A stretch of DNA of 64,000 nucleotides from JAGOEF01 sp029564465 (GTDB lineage Bacteria; Bacteroidota; Bacteroidia; Bacteroidales; ML635J-15), in NCBI GenBank assembly GCA_029564465.1, contig JAKQPY010000056.1, positions 1 to 64,000 of the forward strand, read 5' to 3'. A model generated the notes under the pieces. That model had not been told where the DNA came from and did no database searches. It saw only the letters and a program-made list of their open reading frames with translations. Of this stretch, positions 8,166 to 18,151 are shown one piece after another. The position numbers were made by a program, and so were the translations under genes. The stretch's first letter is position 1; each line of letters opens with the position of its first letter.

Positions 8166-8870
8166 CTAATTCAGCGAATACACTTTATATGTTATCGGAA
8201 TGCCCCATTTGATGCCCAGATTTACCGACCACGAATTGATTTTGAGCTTATCGCCATAGATGGTTTCTTGGGCGAAAACCTTTGTCATACCTGCGAGATA
8301 ACGGTATTCGGCATATAAACAAATGTTGGGTTTTATGCGGTATTCCAGTCCACCCTGCGCAAAAACCGAAAACCCAGTTTTTTTGTATGTCCCATCGTCA
8401 TATCTGTTGATGTTGTATGGATCGACAGCAATGCCATTGCGTGTTTCGGGCAGCCGGGCGTATTGACGTGCCGAAATCAGAAATGCAGCTTCGATACCAA
8501 CACCGAGGTATGGGTTGAATTTTCGTCCAAGATTGAGGTTTGCCGATATGGGGATGGTAAAGTAGTTAAGTGCGGTCGTGATGGTGGTGTCAAAGGGATT
8601 TCCGAGAATATCACTGCACTGACCCTCGAACCGGTATCCGTATTGGGCAAGCCCGAAGCCGGCGCGGATACTGAACTCTCGGGTGGGCTGATATTCGACA
8701 AATAAACCGAAACCCGGGGCGATACGGTTCTGATCGATGGTGAAATTTCGCAAACTGCTGAAACTTAAACCACCCGAGAATGCTACATATACGGTGGTGT
8801 CGGACCTGCGATCCCATGCCTGACTTATGAGGGGAGCCAGACAAAACACGATGAGGATAAGTTTTTTCAT
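8166..8870 (-). CDS. Outer-membrane beta-barrel protein (PorT-like family)
   Basis: Exported protein of 234 residues. It has a signal peptide (about 1-18, ending SQAWD) and alternating hydrophobic strands separated by turns, for example FSIRAGFGLAQYGYRF and LGVGIEAAFLISA, ending in a strand-like C-terminus. This pattern matches the small outer-membrane beta-barrel proteins common in Bacteroidetes. No specific function can be assigned. Its ATG overlaps the xseA stop by four bases (ATGA), indicating translational coupling. Confidence 0.75.
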   Translation of the reverse strand: MKKLILIVFCLAPLISQAWDRRSDTTVYVAFSGGLSFSSLRNFTIDQNRIAPGFGLFVEYQPTREFSIRAGFGLAQYGYRFEGQCSDILGNPFDTTITTALNYFTIPISANLNLGRKFNPYLGVGIEAAFLISARQYARLPETRNGIAVDPYNINRYDDGTYKKTGFSVFAQGGLEYRIKPNICLYAEYRYLAGMTKVFAQETIYGDKLKINSWSVNLGIKWGIPITYKVYSLN

Positions 8871-10246
8871 TTACTGTTGTTGTTTTCTACTTTACTGTCC
8901 ACAATTCCGTCGCTGAATTCAGTTTGAATAATATCGCCGGGTAGGAGGGAAGCCGCCGACCCAACTGCTTTTCCGTTGTGACGTGTTATGCTGAACCCGC
9001 GTTTTAAAATGGTTTTGGGATTCGAGAATTCGATATTTTTTTCGTAATGATTCAATGTTTCGCTGTGTTGTTTGACGATTCGCAGCGGAGTATTCCGGAA
9101 TTCCGTCTGCAACGCGCTGAGAGCGGACCGTGCTTTTAGTGTTTCAACAGTAACGAAGGTATGCATTTGCTGACCCAATGTGTCGAGCAGATGATAATGC
9201 CGGGCAATTGCAGTGCCTGCCGAGTTGATAGTGGCTGATGCCAGTTTGTCGTGAACAGCAGAAGCTCTCGACAGAATATCACGGCTTCGACTGACGAGCG
9301 TAAATGCCATGTAATTCATCAGGCTGAAATGGTCGTGAAGCCGGTTTCGCGACAATCCTGAAATCGATTGGTAGGTTTCATTGAGTTCTTCCTCGTAGTT
9401 CCGGTTGTGCTCAACAATTGAAGCGGCTACCGCCGTGGGTGTTTTAAAGCGGGAATGCGATACCATATCGGCAATGCTGTCGTCGCGCTCGTGTCCGATT
9501 CCGGTAAAAACGGGAACAGGAAACTGGGTGATGTGGAATGCAATATCGTAACTGTCGAATGCGGCAAGGTCGGTTTTAGCACCACCACCCCTGATAAGCA
9601 CGACAACGTCAGGTTGTTTTCTTGCATTATAAATATGGTTGAAGGCTTCGATTACCGATTTCTCGGTTTGATTACCCTGCATGATGGCATTATACAAAGT
9701 CACGGTAAACCGGTAGCCAAAAATATTATCGTTCAGTTGATTGACAAAATCGCCGTAGCCTGCAGCCCCTGATGACGAAATCACGGCAATACTTTGAATA
9801 ACTTCCGGCAGCATCAGGGTTTTGTTCATATCGAAAACACCTTGTTGAATCAGGTTGTCGATTATTTCCTGACGCTTTCGTTGCAAATCGCCCAATGTAT
9901 AGTTGGCATCTATGTCGTGAACCAGCAGGCTGAGTCCGTACACCGCATGAAATTCAACACTGACCCGCAATAACAGTTTCATCGAGGCTGACAGGGGTTT
10001 CCCTGTTGTATGCTCAAAATAGGGTCGTATAAACCGATAGCGATTTGCCCAGATGATGGCTTTTGAAGAGGCAACAATCTGATCGGAATCAGTAGCCTTT
10101 TCGACGAGTTCGAGATAACAATGACCCTGCCTGTTTTCGGTAATATGGTTTATTTCGGCAACAACCCAGTAGTAATCAGGCAGCTGATTGCTAAGACTTT
10201 CGCCGATAAGTTGATTTAATTCGTAAAGGCTGATTTGCCCCTGCAT
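8867..10246 (-). CDS. xseA: Exodeoxyribonuclease VII large subunit
   Basis: Large subunit of the cytosolic single-strand-specific exonuclease VII, 459 residues. It has an N-terminal OB-fold (about 1-110; WVVAEINHITENRQGHCYLEL) and the catalytic core with RGGGAKTDLAAFD and GIGHERDDSIADMVSHSRF followed by KTPTAVAASIV. A helical C-terminal region follows and ends in FSITRHNGKAV. The usual small subunit gene xseB is not next to it and was not found elsewhere in the window. The start codon overlaps the stop of the upstream subtilase gene by one base (TGATG). Confidence 0.95.
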   Translation of the reverse strand: MQGQISLYELNQLIGESLSNQLPDYYWVVAEINHITENRQGHCYLELVEKATDSDQIVASSKAIIWANRYRFIRPYFEHTTGKPLSASMKLLLRVSVEFHAVYGLSLLVHDIDANYTLGDLQRKRQEIIDNLIQQGVFDMNKTLMLPEVIQSIAVISSSGAAGYGDFVNQLNDNIFGYRFTVTLYNAIMQGNQTEKSVIEAFNHIYNARKQPDVVVLIRGGGAKTDLAAFDSYDIAFHITQFPVPVFTGIGHERDDSIADMVSHSRFKTPTAVAASIVEHNRNYEEELNETYQSISGLSRNRLHDHFSLMNYMAFTLVSRSRDILSRASAVHDKLASATINSAGTAIARHYHLLDTLGQQMHTFVTVETLKARSALSALQTEFRNTPLRIVKQHSETLNHYEKNIEFSNPKTILKRGFSITRHNGKAVGSAASLLPGDIIQTEFSDGIVDSKVENNNSK

Positions 10247-11913
10247 CAGTTGCCGGTTTTTATCAGTTTCTGATTGTGATACTGATTGCCGGCCTTCAGA
10301 CTAACGATGTATGAACCTGTCGGCAGATTGGGAAGTCCCTGCACCGTAATCTGTCCCTGCGTATCGCCGCGCGTTTCAAGCGATTTGAAAAAGATTCGGC
10401 TGCCATCGATGGTGGTGATATTTAATTCGATGCTGTCGGATTCAATGCCGTTATATTGAACCGTAAGTGATTCGTTGAACGGGTTCGGGAAAACACGCAT
10501 TGTTTTCATTGAATTTTCGCCCCGGTCATTTATACCGTTCAATTGCTGATGCAGACTTCCGAAATCGGGGATACCGTATCCGTAAAGCGAATCGGGGGTA
10601 TTATACATGTGCGATGCTTCGCGAATGGCATCCATGAGTTCGATGTTTGTCATTTCGGGATGAGCCTGCCACAAACAGGTAACCATGCCGCTGATGACGG
10701 GGGCCGAAAACGAAGTTCCCCACCCGGGATAAATACCGCCCAGTTGTTGACATATAGTAGCCGCACCAACCCCGCAAACATCGGGTTTGATCCGTCCGTC
10801 GTGGGTGGGTCCCACGCTGCTGAAATCGGAATGTATGCTGTCGTAGCCAACCGAACCTATGGTTAATACACCGGGAGCATCGCCGGGTGTGCCGATGTAG
10901 GGTATTTCTTCGTTACCGGAATTACCGGCCGAAACCACCACCATCATACCCCGTGATGAGGCAATATTGGCGGCTTTACTAACCCAGGCAGTGATTCCAT
11001 CGAGCTGAGCTACCTGATGCGACCAGTAAGGGTTGTCGTATTCGAAATATCCCAGCGAAACGTTGATTACATCGGCTCCCATACTGTCGGCGTATTCTGC
11101 CCCACACGACCAGTTAATTTCTTCGATAATGTTCTCGTATCCGGCATCTTCGGTTACTAGCAGCAGAAAATTAGCTTTGGGAGCTGTTCCTATCAGCGTG
11201 TCAGGCACATTGCCCCCGATAATTGAGGTAACGTTGGTTCCATGTTCGCTGTATCGGTAAATATCTTCATTATGGTTAACAAAATTCTTCATTGCAACTA
11301 TCTGGTTGTTGATGCGCAGGCTATCGAATGCCCTGAGTGTATCGAAACCCATAAACCCTGCGTCGGTAACGGCAATGAGCATCCCCTGACCCTGAAAGCC
11401 GGCATTGTGCAGCATCTGGCCATTGTGCATATACACCTGAAGCGACGACCAGCCATAAGCAAGTTCGTCATCAGTGTTTTTTGCCGGAAGTTCATCGTTA
11501 AGTTTCAGGTAGGGCATTATTTCGATTGACTGCCGGCTTCTTTTCTTTCTTTTGGTCTGAACATTCACCGACTTTACGAAAGGTAATTCTGCAATATCGC
11601 TAATAAGCGAAGTATTGGTAGTGCGAACCACCACTCCGTTGAGCCATTTCGAAATATTGATGACTTCGACACCGGTGGCTTCCACCGCCTGAATATACGC
11701 CGGGTTTACGGGCAAGTCGCTGCTGTCGGTGCTGATGTTGTATCTCTCACGACGGTCGAGAGCCCTGTCGCTTAAATAATCGCCGGGTTGTTCGAGTGTG
11801 TAGGGCGTCCCGGTTTTATTCTTGAACTCAATCCAGTACACATCAGGGGCAACCTGGGCAAATAAACTGCTTGCGGTTATTATAAGCATCAGGGTTGTGA
11901 GTAGTGTTTTCAT
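10246..11913 (-). CDS. Secreted S8 (subtilisin-like) serine peptidase with T9SS sorting domain
   Basis: Predicted cell-surface or secreted protease of 555 residues. The ATG at 11913 is preferred over the upstream in-frame start at 12045, because it opens a clear signal peptide (MKTLLTTLMLIITASSLFAQ); the 44 extra residues look non-native. The catalytic triad is Asp184 (AVTDAGF), His224 (EHGTNVTS) and Ser401 (GTSFSAPVISG), with the oxyanion Asn in SAGNSG. Residues about 475-555 form a type A T9SS C-terminal domain (VFPNPFNESL ending VSLKAGNQYHNQKLIKTGN). It sits in the mnmA-to-hydrolase gene string, an odd position between a lipoprotein gene and a DNA repair gene. Confidence 0.93.
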   Translation of the reverse strand: MKTLLTTLMLIITASSLFAQVAPDVYWIEFKNKTGTPYTLEQPGDYLSDRALDRRERYNISTDSSDLPVNPAYIQAVEATGVEVINISKWLNGVVVRTTNTSLISDIAELPFVKSVNVQTKRKKRSRQSIEIMPYLKLNDELPAKNTDDELAYGWSSLQVYMHNGQMLHNAGFQGQGMLIAVTDAGFMGFDTLRAFDSLRINNQIVAMKNFVNHNEDIYRYSEHGTNVTSIIGGNVPDTLIGTAPKANFLLLVTEDAGYENIIEEINWSCGAEYADSMGADVINVSLGYFEYDNPYWSHQVAQLDGITAWVSKAANIASSRGMMVVVSAGNSGNEEIPYIGTPGDAPGVLTIGSVGYDSIHSDFSSVGPTHDGRIKPDVCGVGAATICQQLGGIYPGWGTSFSAPVISGMVTCLWQAHPEMTNIELMDAIREASHMYNTPDSLYGYGIPDFGSLHQQLNGINDRGENSMKTMRVFPNPFNESLTVQYNGIESDSIELNITTIDGSRIFFKSLETRGDTQGQITVQGLPNLPTGSYIVSLKAGNQYHNQKLIKTGN

Positions 11914-11974
11914 AATGTCAGATTTTCGTTTGCCGCTAACCCCGGATCCGGCTCCGCCGGGGCTATCAGGCTGT

Positions 11975-12688
11975 TTAATCTTCAAGATTATACGTGTAGC
12001 CGGTGAGTATCTGATAATAAATTGTTCCTGTTGTAATCCGGTCATCCACAGGAATTTGCGGAATTACTTCCTGCGAATTGATGTTGATTTGCTGCTTATA
12101 AATCAAGCCAATATGGCTGGCATATACCTCGCGACTGTAGTTCTTGTGAATGAGCGACGAATCGGCTTCGTGCATCACCGTGAGGGTTGAGTCGAAAATC
12201 ATACCGTTAACCGTAAAACTGCGATTTGGATTTGCAATAAAATATGTTTTTTCAGCTGAGGTATTAAACAAATTTCCATTCCACGATTTGCCTTCGGAAA
12301 CAGGAAACCGTATTTTCACGAACCTTAGGTTTTCTTCTACCGCAAAGGCAGCCTGTTCGTATATCTGGGCAGTCCACACATCGCTGATTTCAAAATTACT
12401 GTTGCCTTCGGGGCAAATACTCCGTTCGGCAATATAGGCTGTATGCCCGGTATTGTCGGTAAAACTGCCTGTATAGGTTTCTTTTAAACGGTAGCGCAAT
12501 GTGTCGTAGCGGCTCACCGGTTTATCAATTACAATTTCGACAACATCGTAATAACGGATTAGCACGGTGTCGAGCGGAAAGTACTGAATGCCGGTGTAAT
12601 CGGCTTCCACAGGTTCGGGTGGTTCATTACTGCAGCCGCCGGCAATCACTGCAATCAAAATAAATCCTATAATCAGCCATTTGTTCAT
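11975..12688 (-). CDS. Lipoprotein of unknown function
   Basis: A 237-residue protein with signal peptide and lipobox IAGGC, so it should be lipidated at that cysteine. The ATG at 12688 gives a proper signal sequence (MNKWLIIGFILIAVIAGGC). A longer in-frame start at 12730 would overlap mnmA. The mature part is beta-rich with no recognised domain. Its start lies 10 bp after the mnmA stop. A GC-rich hairpin (CCCCGG/CCGGGG, 11940-11962) without a T-run separates it from the subtilase gene. Confidence 0.8.
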   Translation of the reverse strand: MNKWLIIGFILIAVIAGGCSNEPPEPVEADYTGIQYFPLDTVLIRYYDVVEIVIDKPVSRYDTLRYRLKETYTGSFTDNTGHTAYIAERSICPEGNSNFEISDVWTAQIYEQAAFAVEENLRFVKIRFPVSEGKSWNGNLFNTSAEKTYFIANPNRSFTVNGMIFDSTLTVMHEADSSLIHKNYSREVYASHIGLIYKQQININSQEVIPQIPVDDRITTGTIYYQILTGYTYNLED

Positions 12689-12698
12689 TAGGGCAAAG

Positions 12699-13784
12699 TT
12701 AGCTAATTTTCGAAATAACGCCACCACCAATAATATCGTCGTTTTCGTAAAACACAGCCGATTGTCCGGGCGTTACAGCACGGGCTTCGGCCTTAAACTC
12801 AACAAACCAATTATCGCCGTGTTGTAGTATAACTGCAGGTATTGCCGGGGTTTTATAGCGGATTTTTACCATTATGGTGTCGCCTGAATTGACAGGTTTG
12901 TTCAACAAAACATTGTTGAGCTGTGCTTTCGGACAATGTAAATCTTCGGTTTTTCCTAAAACCACGGTATTGGTTTCGGGTATTATTGCCGTAACGTATG
13001 CCGGTTCACCCAATGCAATTTGCAATCCTTTACGCTGGCCTATGGTATAGAACGGATACCCCTGATGTTTGCCGAGAATTTTGCCGTTTGAATCAATAAA
13101 ATTACCCGCTCCCGGTAATTGATTCACGTTCTCGCGAATGAAACGACGGTAATCGTTGTCGGGAATGAAGCACACTTCCTGACTTTCGCGCTTGTCGGCA
13201 ATGTGGGTGAATCCATGACTGCGGGCAATTTCTCGTACTGCCTTTTTTGTTAAATCACCCAGAGGAAACATGGTTTTTCGAAGCACTTCGTCGGTAAGCA
13301 TCCATAAAAAATAGGATTGGTCCTTAGTCAGATCAACCCCACGACGAAGAAAATGACGCTTGCCATCAACCCCGATGCGTGCATAATGCCCTGTGGCAAT
13401 GTATTCGCAATCAGCCTGCATGGCTTCTTCGAGTAAAATACCCCATTTTATGATGTTATTGCAAAGCACACAGGGGTTGGGTGTGCGGCCTGACATGTAT
13501 TCGTCAATAAAATTACGGATAATGGTATCCTTAAAAACCTGACGAACATCAATAATGCGATGCTCGAACCCAAGGGTGTCGGCAAGGCGCCTGGCTTCGA
13601 ACAAGGTGTCGGCGTTGCAGCACCCGGTTTCTTTTTCCATGCAGGCTTTCGAAATGCTATCGTATGGCCTGAATGTAATGCCCGTTATCTGATAACCTTG
13701 TTCCAGCAACAAAATGGCTGCCGTAGAACTGTCGAGGCCACCGCTCATGGCCAGCATTACTTTTATATTTCGATTATTATTCAT
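12699..13784 (-). CDS. mnmA: tRNA-specific 2-thiouridylase MnmA
   Basis: Thiolates uridine 34 of Lys, Glu and Gln tRNAs using ATP and persulfide sulfur. At 361 residues it is full length. It has the PP-loop MSGGLDSS (13-20), the catalytic cysteine region TPNPCVLCNN (Cys105, Cys108) and the second catalytic cysteine Cys205 in SQEVCFIPD. The C-terminal beta-barrel contains GQRKGL and ARAVTPGQSAVFY. It is the first gene of the long minus-strand string reaching to 6615. With the TtcA-like gene it makes two tRNA sulfur enzymes in the window. Confidence 0.97.
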   Translation of the reverse strand: MNNNRNIKVMLAMSGGLDSSTAAILLLEQGYQITGITFRPYDSISKACMEKETGCCNADTLFEARRLADTLGFEHRIIDVRQVFKDTIIRNFIDEYMSGRTPNPCVLCNNIIKWGILLEEAMQADCEYIATGHYARIGVDGKRHFLRRGVDLTKDQSYFLWMLTDEVLRKTMFPLGDLTKKAVREIARSHGFTHIADKRESQEVCFIPDNDYRRFIRENVNQLPGAGNFIDSNGKILGKHQGYPFYTIGQRKGLQIALGEPAYVTAIIPETNTVVLGKTEDLHCPKAQLNNVLLNKPVNSGDTIMVKIRYKTPAIPAVILQHGDNWFVEFKAEARAVTPGQSAVFYENDDIIGGGVISKIS

Positions 13785-13829
13785 GTAAAACAGAGGAAGT
13801 GCTAGCCACCGCGTTAACCCGCTACAATA

Positions 13830-14651
13830 TTATTTGTTGTTCCTGAAGAATTCAATAGGATTGTCAAGATAGTCTTCGGGATTTTTGAATTTATCCTGAT
13901 TCTGTTTTGCCCATTCAATTTTTTCCTGTAATTCTTTGCTGTTAGCATCCATGCAATCAGGGGCATCATAAATGTATTTTACTGTATCAATGCATTTACC
14001 CCCTTCGTAAAAATACCAAAGGCCATGCCGCATGCCTTGCACATATGGCCCGGTTTCGGCAAGGTTTTTTTCCGGATCATATATTTTAAAAATGCCTTCT
14101 TTCTTATTGTCCTTATAGAGGCCTGATTCATGCACGTTTCCTCCGGCAAAATATCGTGTGTAATTTCCGGTGAGAACTCCATGAACGTAATTGCAATCAA
14201 GCAGTTTATCACCGCTGGGATAAAACATCCTGACAAAGCCATCAATCGTATCGTTGATATAGTTAACTTCGGTACTCAGCACACCATCTTCGAAATATAT
14301 CTTCCAGTAACCAATGCGCTGGTGCAATTTATTGTACTTTCCGGTAGCGGCCGGTTTACCGCCGGGCCAATACAATTCAGCCGAAATTACATCTTTTTTC
14401 GAATAATCGAGCACCGATTTCAAACTTCCATCGGGGTGATAATAGAAAAATGTACCTACGGGCTCGTCGTTATCGAAGTAACCTTTGTACCGGATTTGCC
14501 CGTCGTCGTAACGTTTTACCCATTTCCCCTGCTTCTTGTTGTTGATGTCGATGTAGTTTACGAGGGTGTCGTTTTCTTTGTGGCCAACCTGCGCCTGTAA
14601 GGGAAGAATAATCACCGAATAGAAAACTAAAGACAGAATTAAAAATCTCAT
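13830..14651 (-). CDS. Exported MORN-like repeat protein
   Basis: A 273-residue protein with a signal peptide (about 1-20, ending LPLQAQ). It carries six or so short repeats of the form G-x-W/F-x-x-Y/F-x-x-x-G-x-L, e.g. GKWVKRYDDGQ, GYWKIYFEDGVL and GLWYFYEGGK. These resemble the MORN/YwqK-type repeats widespread in Bacteroidetes, where they form extended beta sheets. The C-terminus (about 230-273) is charged and helical. Function unknown. It is divergent from the M23 peptidase; the 269 bp between them is A+T-rich with no gene. Confidence 0.75.
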   Translation of the reverse strand: MRFLILSLVFYSVIILPLQAQVGHKENDTLVNYIDINNKKQGKWVKRYDDGQIRYKGYFDNDEPVGTFFYYHPDGSLKSVLDYSKKDVISAELYWPGGKPAATGKYNKLHQRIGYWKIYFEDGVLSTEVNYINDTIDGFVRMFYPSGDKLLDCNYVHGVLTGNYTRYFAGGNVHESGLYKDNKKEGIFKIYDPEKNLAETGPYVQGMRHGLWYFYEGGKCIDTVKYIYDAPDCMDANSKELQEKIEWAKQNQDKFKNPEDYLDNPIEFFRNNK

Positions 14652-14920
14652 ATTTTCGTTTTTTTCAAGTGTATCAAAATTAATGCCTGCGTTTATTTAT
14701 TACAACTGAAACGCAGCAATTTTATATTTATTTTTTAAACAATTACCATGCAGAATGAATTCTGTAAATTATTTTATAAACATCAGATAATTAATAATAT
14801 AGGATTTATTCTTATCAGTTGGTTTGTGTGTAAATGTATTTTTCAACATATTTTTATGCTTAAATACGGATTTAATTGGCCATATTTGCAAAAAATTGAA
14901 TTACTGATTTGTAACATTAT

Positions 14921-15847
14921 ATGAAGCTGTTTCTTGTAAATCTGTTTTTGATACTTTCCTCAACATTATTGTTTTCGCAGGCTGTACCCAAAGTGATTGA
15001 TACCTTGCCATATCAGAATCTTCAGATAATTATATTCGACGATTACAGCTGGAAATATGTAAATCACGAAAGTGTAGAACAGGAGATTTTCACCCGTACT
15101 TCGGCCGAAACCATGGATTATATTCTCAGGAACAAGTTGTATGAACCTGATAGCGCTGCTATTTTTGGAACAACCTGGGATTCCATCGAGTTATTTGGAT
15201 ATGGCGGTTCGAATTTCGAAAATTGTCGTGATACCCTGGCAATTCCATTGTTGGCCAAAGACACTTTTTTTATCCCGGTACAGGGCCGTATTTTCGGGGA
15301 ATTTACCTGGCGGGGTGCCCGTATGCATTCCGGGGTTGATATTGATTTAAAGACGGGAGACCCCGTGGTTGCTGCATTTAGCGGAAAAGTACGTAAAGCC
15401 TACTACAACCCGGGTGGTTACGGTTATATGATTATTTTAAGGCATCGCAATGGACTCGAAACCTATTATGCCCATCTTTCGCGGATGCTGGTAACCGAAG
15501 GACAATGGGTAGATGCAGGTGATACAATAGCCTTGGGTGGAAGCACCGGCCGTAGCACGGCTCCGCATCTGCACTGGGAAGTTCGCTATAAAGACAACGC
15601 ATTCAATCCGCGAATGATTGCTGATTTCGACAACAACAAGCTGGTAACCGATACCCTAATCCTGACACCGGCTGACTTTAAGCATGTGAAAGAACTTACC
15701 GAAGCCAAATATCATTACATTAAGCAGGGTGATACCCTATGGGCTATATCGCGAAAGTATGGCGTTTCGGTAGCCAAATTGTGCTCCCTCAACGGTATCA
15801 GCGAGAATAGTATTCTCAGGCTTGGGGCATCGCTGCGGGTTCGTTAA
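14921..15847 (+). CDS. M23 family peptidoglycan endopeptidase with LysM domain
   Basis: Exported cell-wall hydrolase or hydrolase-like protein of 308 residues. A signal peptide (about 1-20, ending LLFSQ) is followed by a linker region. The M23 domain (about 115-235) has ligand motifs His136-x3-Asp140 (HSGVD) and HLH at 216-218, plus His185, so it looks catalytically complete. One C-terminal LysM domain (about 265-308; YIKQGDTLWAISRKYGVSV) should bind glycan strands. The 16-bp gap to the convergent downstream gene contains a short inverted repeat GGGAT/ATCCC. Confidence 0.93.
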   Translation: MKLFLVNLFLILSSTLLFSQAVPKVIDTLPYQNLQIIIFDDYSWKYVNHESVEQEIFTRTSAETMDYILRNKLYEPDSAAIFGTTWDSIELFGYGGSNFENCRDTLAIPLLAKDTFFIPVQGRIFGEFTWRGARMHSGVDIDLKTGDPVVAAFSGKVRKAYYNPGGYGYMIILRHRNGLETYYAHLSRMLVTEGQWVDAGDTIALGGSTGRSTAPHLHWEVRYKDNAFNPRMIADFDNNKLVTDTLILTPADFKHVKELTEAKYHYIKQGDTLWAISRKYGVSVAKLCSLNGISENSILRLGASLRVR

Positions 15848-15863
15848 CGGGATTATATCCCAT

Positions 15864-18038
15864 TTATCTTAAAGTCACATCAATGGTAAATTTCGGCGTT
15901 TTCATTTCGTCGGGCAAATTCCTGAAATCGACGGTTTTAAACGAGTAGGCCTCAACGGGAACCTTATTTTCAGCAAAATAGGCTTTTATCAGGTTTTCGC
16001 GAAGTGCGAGCAATTGATTCAGCCTTGACTGAGCCTTTTCGGGAGTGTATTTTGTCATGCAGGCCTTACGAATGCTGTTATTGTCGGCATCAGCACCGAG
16101 ACCGAGATAAGTCAGAAATTCCGAAGTATTGTCAATCATTTCATTCGCTTCCTGTTTAAGTGAATTAAAGTCTGCATCCGGTTTAAGGGCCCGTAAGTAC
16201 ATGAGTTTTGTTTCGTAAACAGCTATCAGGGCTTTTTCGGTATCAGGATCGGTGGTTTGGGTAAAAACAAACGCCAGTTCACCTTTCTTCTTGATAAATC
16301 CGGCTATTTTCTCAAGATTTTGTCGTTGTTCCGTATTCAAACTGTCTTGCAACCATTCAAAGTTTATTTGTTTGATTTTTTCGGGATTTCCACCCACTGC
16401 ATTGCCAATTGCATTAAACGGAGCCGCAGCCGTTTTGATGAGAAATTCTTCCAAGGTTTTCCAGATTATTTTTCTCACTTTAAATTTGGGATCAGATGGG
16501 TCTCCCGAAACAGGCAGGTCGAAATCGATGACGTCGTTGCGGTCTTTTAAAACATATAAAGCCAATCCAATGGGAACTTTATACGCGGTAGTGTCTTTTG
16601 TTTTTTTACCCATATCCAGGTCCAGAATTCTGATATGGTTTTCACTTTCCATGGCTGCGGGTGTCAGGTAAATGCTACAGTCATAATTGAATGTTCCTTT
16701 CAGGATGGGGCGCGCCAGATAATACTCGGAATAGGGTGACAGGAACACCATATCGAGGTCTCTGAGTATGGCTTCAAGATAGAATGTTTCGAGGGTGTAC
16801 ATGTTAACTGTGGCTTTGCCCGACAGCTTACCCTGGTCGTTTAGGTTCATGGTGAATTCCATCGGGACACGGGTTGCCAGATCGGTATAATCGCGCATGG
16901 TAAAATTCAACTGCGAAATATCAAGCAGAAATGGCCGGTTCAGGGTATAGTCGGCATAAGCAATATTGCCGTTAACTACAGTGAGTTCCTGCACCGAATA
17001 ATGCATTTCGACCGTGTCGTTGGGGTCAGGAATGGTATCTGCCCAATAGGGGGCAAGCACTATGTCGTAGTTGGCTCCTTTACTGCTCAGTGTGGTGTTT
17101 ATTTTTGGATTTTCGATAAGCATCTTACTTATATCGTAATTTTCACGCCAAAGATTAATCGATTCAAGTTCCAGATGCACTTTGTCGGCACTCATAAATG
17201 GTATCATCGTCGGATCGGTAATCATGAGATTGGTAACACCGGCTTCCCCTGTAATTTCGATATTCATAAGATTGGTCAGGCTTCCGGCTATTTTAATATC
17301 CGAATACAGATTGCCCGTAATTGAACCGGCATCAACATAGTCGTTGAAATAGCTTTTAAATGGAGTTATATCGATGTTTTCGGTTTTAGCCGTTACTTCA
17401 TATTTTGCTTTAGCCTGGTCGATTGTCCCGGCAAGTGACACCTTCCCGTTTTCTCCCATTTCGAATTCAATACCCAGGTCGGAACGGCTGTTATCCCAGG
17501 CAATCTCAGGAATGTTGAGTCCGAGGTTCTTTAGCTCGGTTACCGAATTGATGGTTTTATCTTCGTAGCGTAGGTGGCCACCTGTAACTGTAAGATTTTT
17601 TACCAGATATTTAATGGTATCGCTACTTTCTTCCTCTGGTTCTTCTCCCTCGGTGAGGTGCTCAATGATATCATCAAAATTAAATCCTTTTTCGTCGGCA
17701 ACCACCGAGAGTGTCGGGTTAACCAGTTTGATTTCGGAAAAAGCATATTGGTTTTTCAACAAACGCCAGGGATCCATATCGATAACCATTTCGTCGAAAC
17801 CCAGAAATGTCTGTTTTGCATCTTTTTCGTAAAGCACAAAACCTTTGGCTGAAACACTAAACTTCAAATAATTGATATGCAACTCGGTAATGCTAATTTT
17901 ACGACCAATAATCTTTTCTCCGTTGTTCTCGACATACCATTTAATAATGCTCGATAGAAAGAACATCAGAATGGCAATTATCAGAACAAAAATAATCAGT
18001 ATTTTCAGCCCGGTGCGGCGTTTTCGTTTCTTTTCCAT
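15864..18038 (-). CDS. AsmA-like protein with DUF748 regions
   Basis: Large 724-residue envelope protein with one N-terminal membrane helix (about 10-32) after a very basic start (MEKKRKRRTGLK). The remainder is predicted periplasmic beta-strand repeats of the AsmA/TamB/DUF748 type. The segment GKISITELHINYLKFSVSAK-like near 45-65 and IGLALYVLKDRNDVIDFDLP near 495-515 are characteristic. A C-terminal helical region (about 560-700) follows. Relatives are implicated in lipid transport to the outer membrane; that role is an inference here. No operon partner. Confidence 0.8.
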   Translation of the reverse strand: MEKKRKRRTGLKILIIFVLIIAILMFFLSSIIKWYVENNGEKIIGRKISITELHINYLKFSVSAKGFVLYEKDAKQTFLGFDEMVIDMDPWRLLKNQYAFSEIKLVNPTLSVVADEKGFNFDDIIEHLTEGEEPEEESSDTIKYLVKNLTVTGGHLRYEDKTINSVTELKNLGLNIPEIAWDNSRSDLGIEFEMGENGKVSLAGTIDQAKAKYEVTAKTENIDITPFKSYFNDYVDAGSITGNLYSDIKIAGSLTNLMNIEITGEAGVTNLMITDPTMIPFMSADKVHLELESINLWRENYDISKMLIENPKINTTLSSKGANYDIVLAPYWADTIPDPNDTVEMHYSVQELTVVNGNIAYADYTLNRPFLLDISQLNFTMRDYTDLATRVPMEFTMNLNDQGKLSGKATVNMYTLETFYLEAILRDLDMVFLSPYSEYYLARPILKGTFNYDCSIYLTPAAMESENHIRILDLDMGKKTKDTTAYKVPIGLALYVLKDRNDVIDFDLPVSGDPSDPKFKVRKIIWKTLEEFLIKTAAAPFNAIGNAVGGNPEKIKQINFEWLQDSLNTEQRQNLEKIAGFIKKKGELAFVFTQTTDPDTEKALIAVYETKLMYLRALKPDADFNSLKQEANEMIDNTSEFLTYLGLGADADNNSIRKACMTKYTPEKAQSRLNQLLALRENLIKAYFAENKVPVEAYSFKTVDFRNLPDEMKTPKFTIDVTLR

Positions 18039-18092
18039 ACTCCATTATAATTATAATACAAACATATAATTTTCGATTGGGATTTTGTAATC

Positions 18093-18131
18093 AAAAAAAA
18101 AGAGGCTGTCGAATAATGAACAGCCTCTTTA
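18093..18131 (-). terminator. Terminator after the MFS transporter
   Basis: A 9-bp stem AGAGGCTGT/ACAGCCTCT (18101-18109 with 18120-18128). On the minus strand it is followed by a long T-run (plus-strand A-run at 18093-18100). Confidence 0.9.
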
Positions 18132-18151
18132 GAATTATTTTTTATTACCGG

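Noticed and set aside
11914..12045. N-terminal extension of the subtilase to the start at 12045
   Set aside because: It would place a 44-residue non-native leader, including a GC-rich hairpin segment, before a perfect signal peptide.
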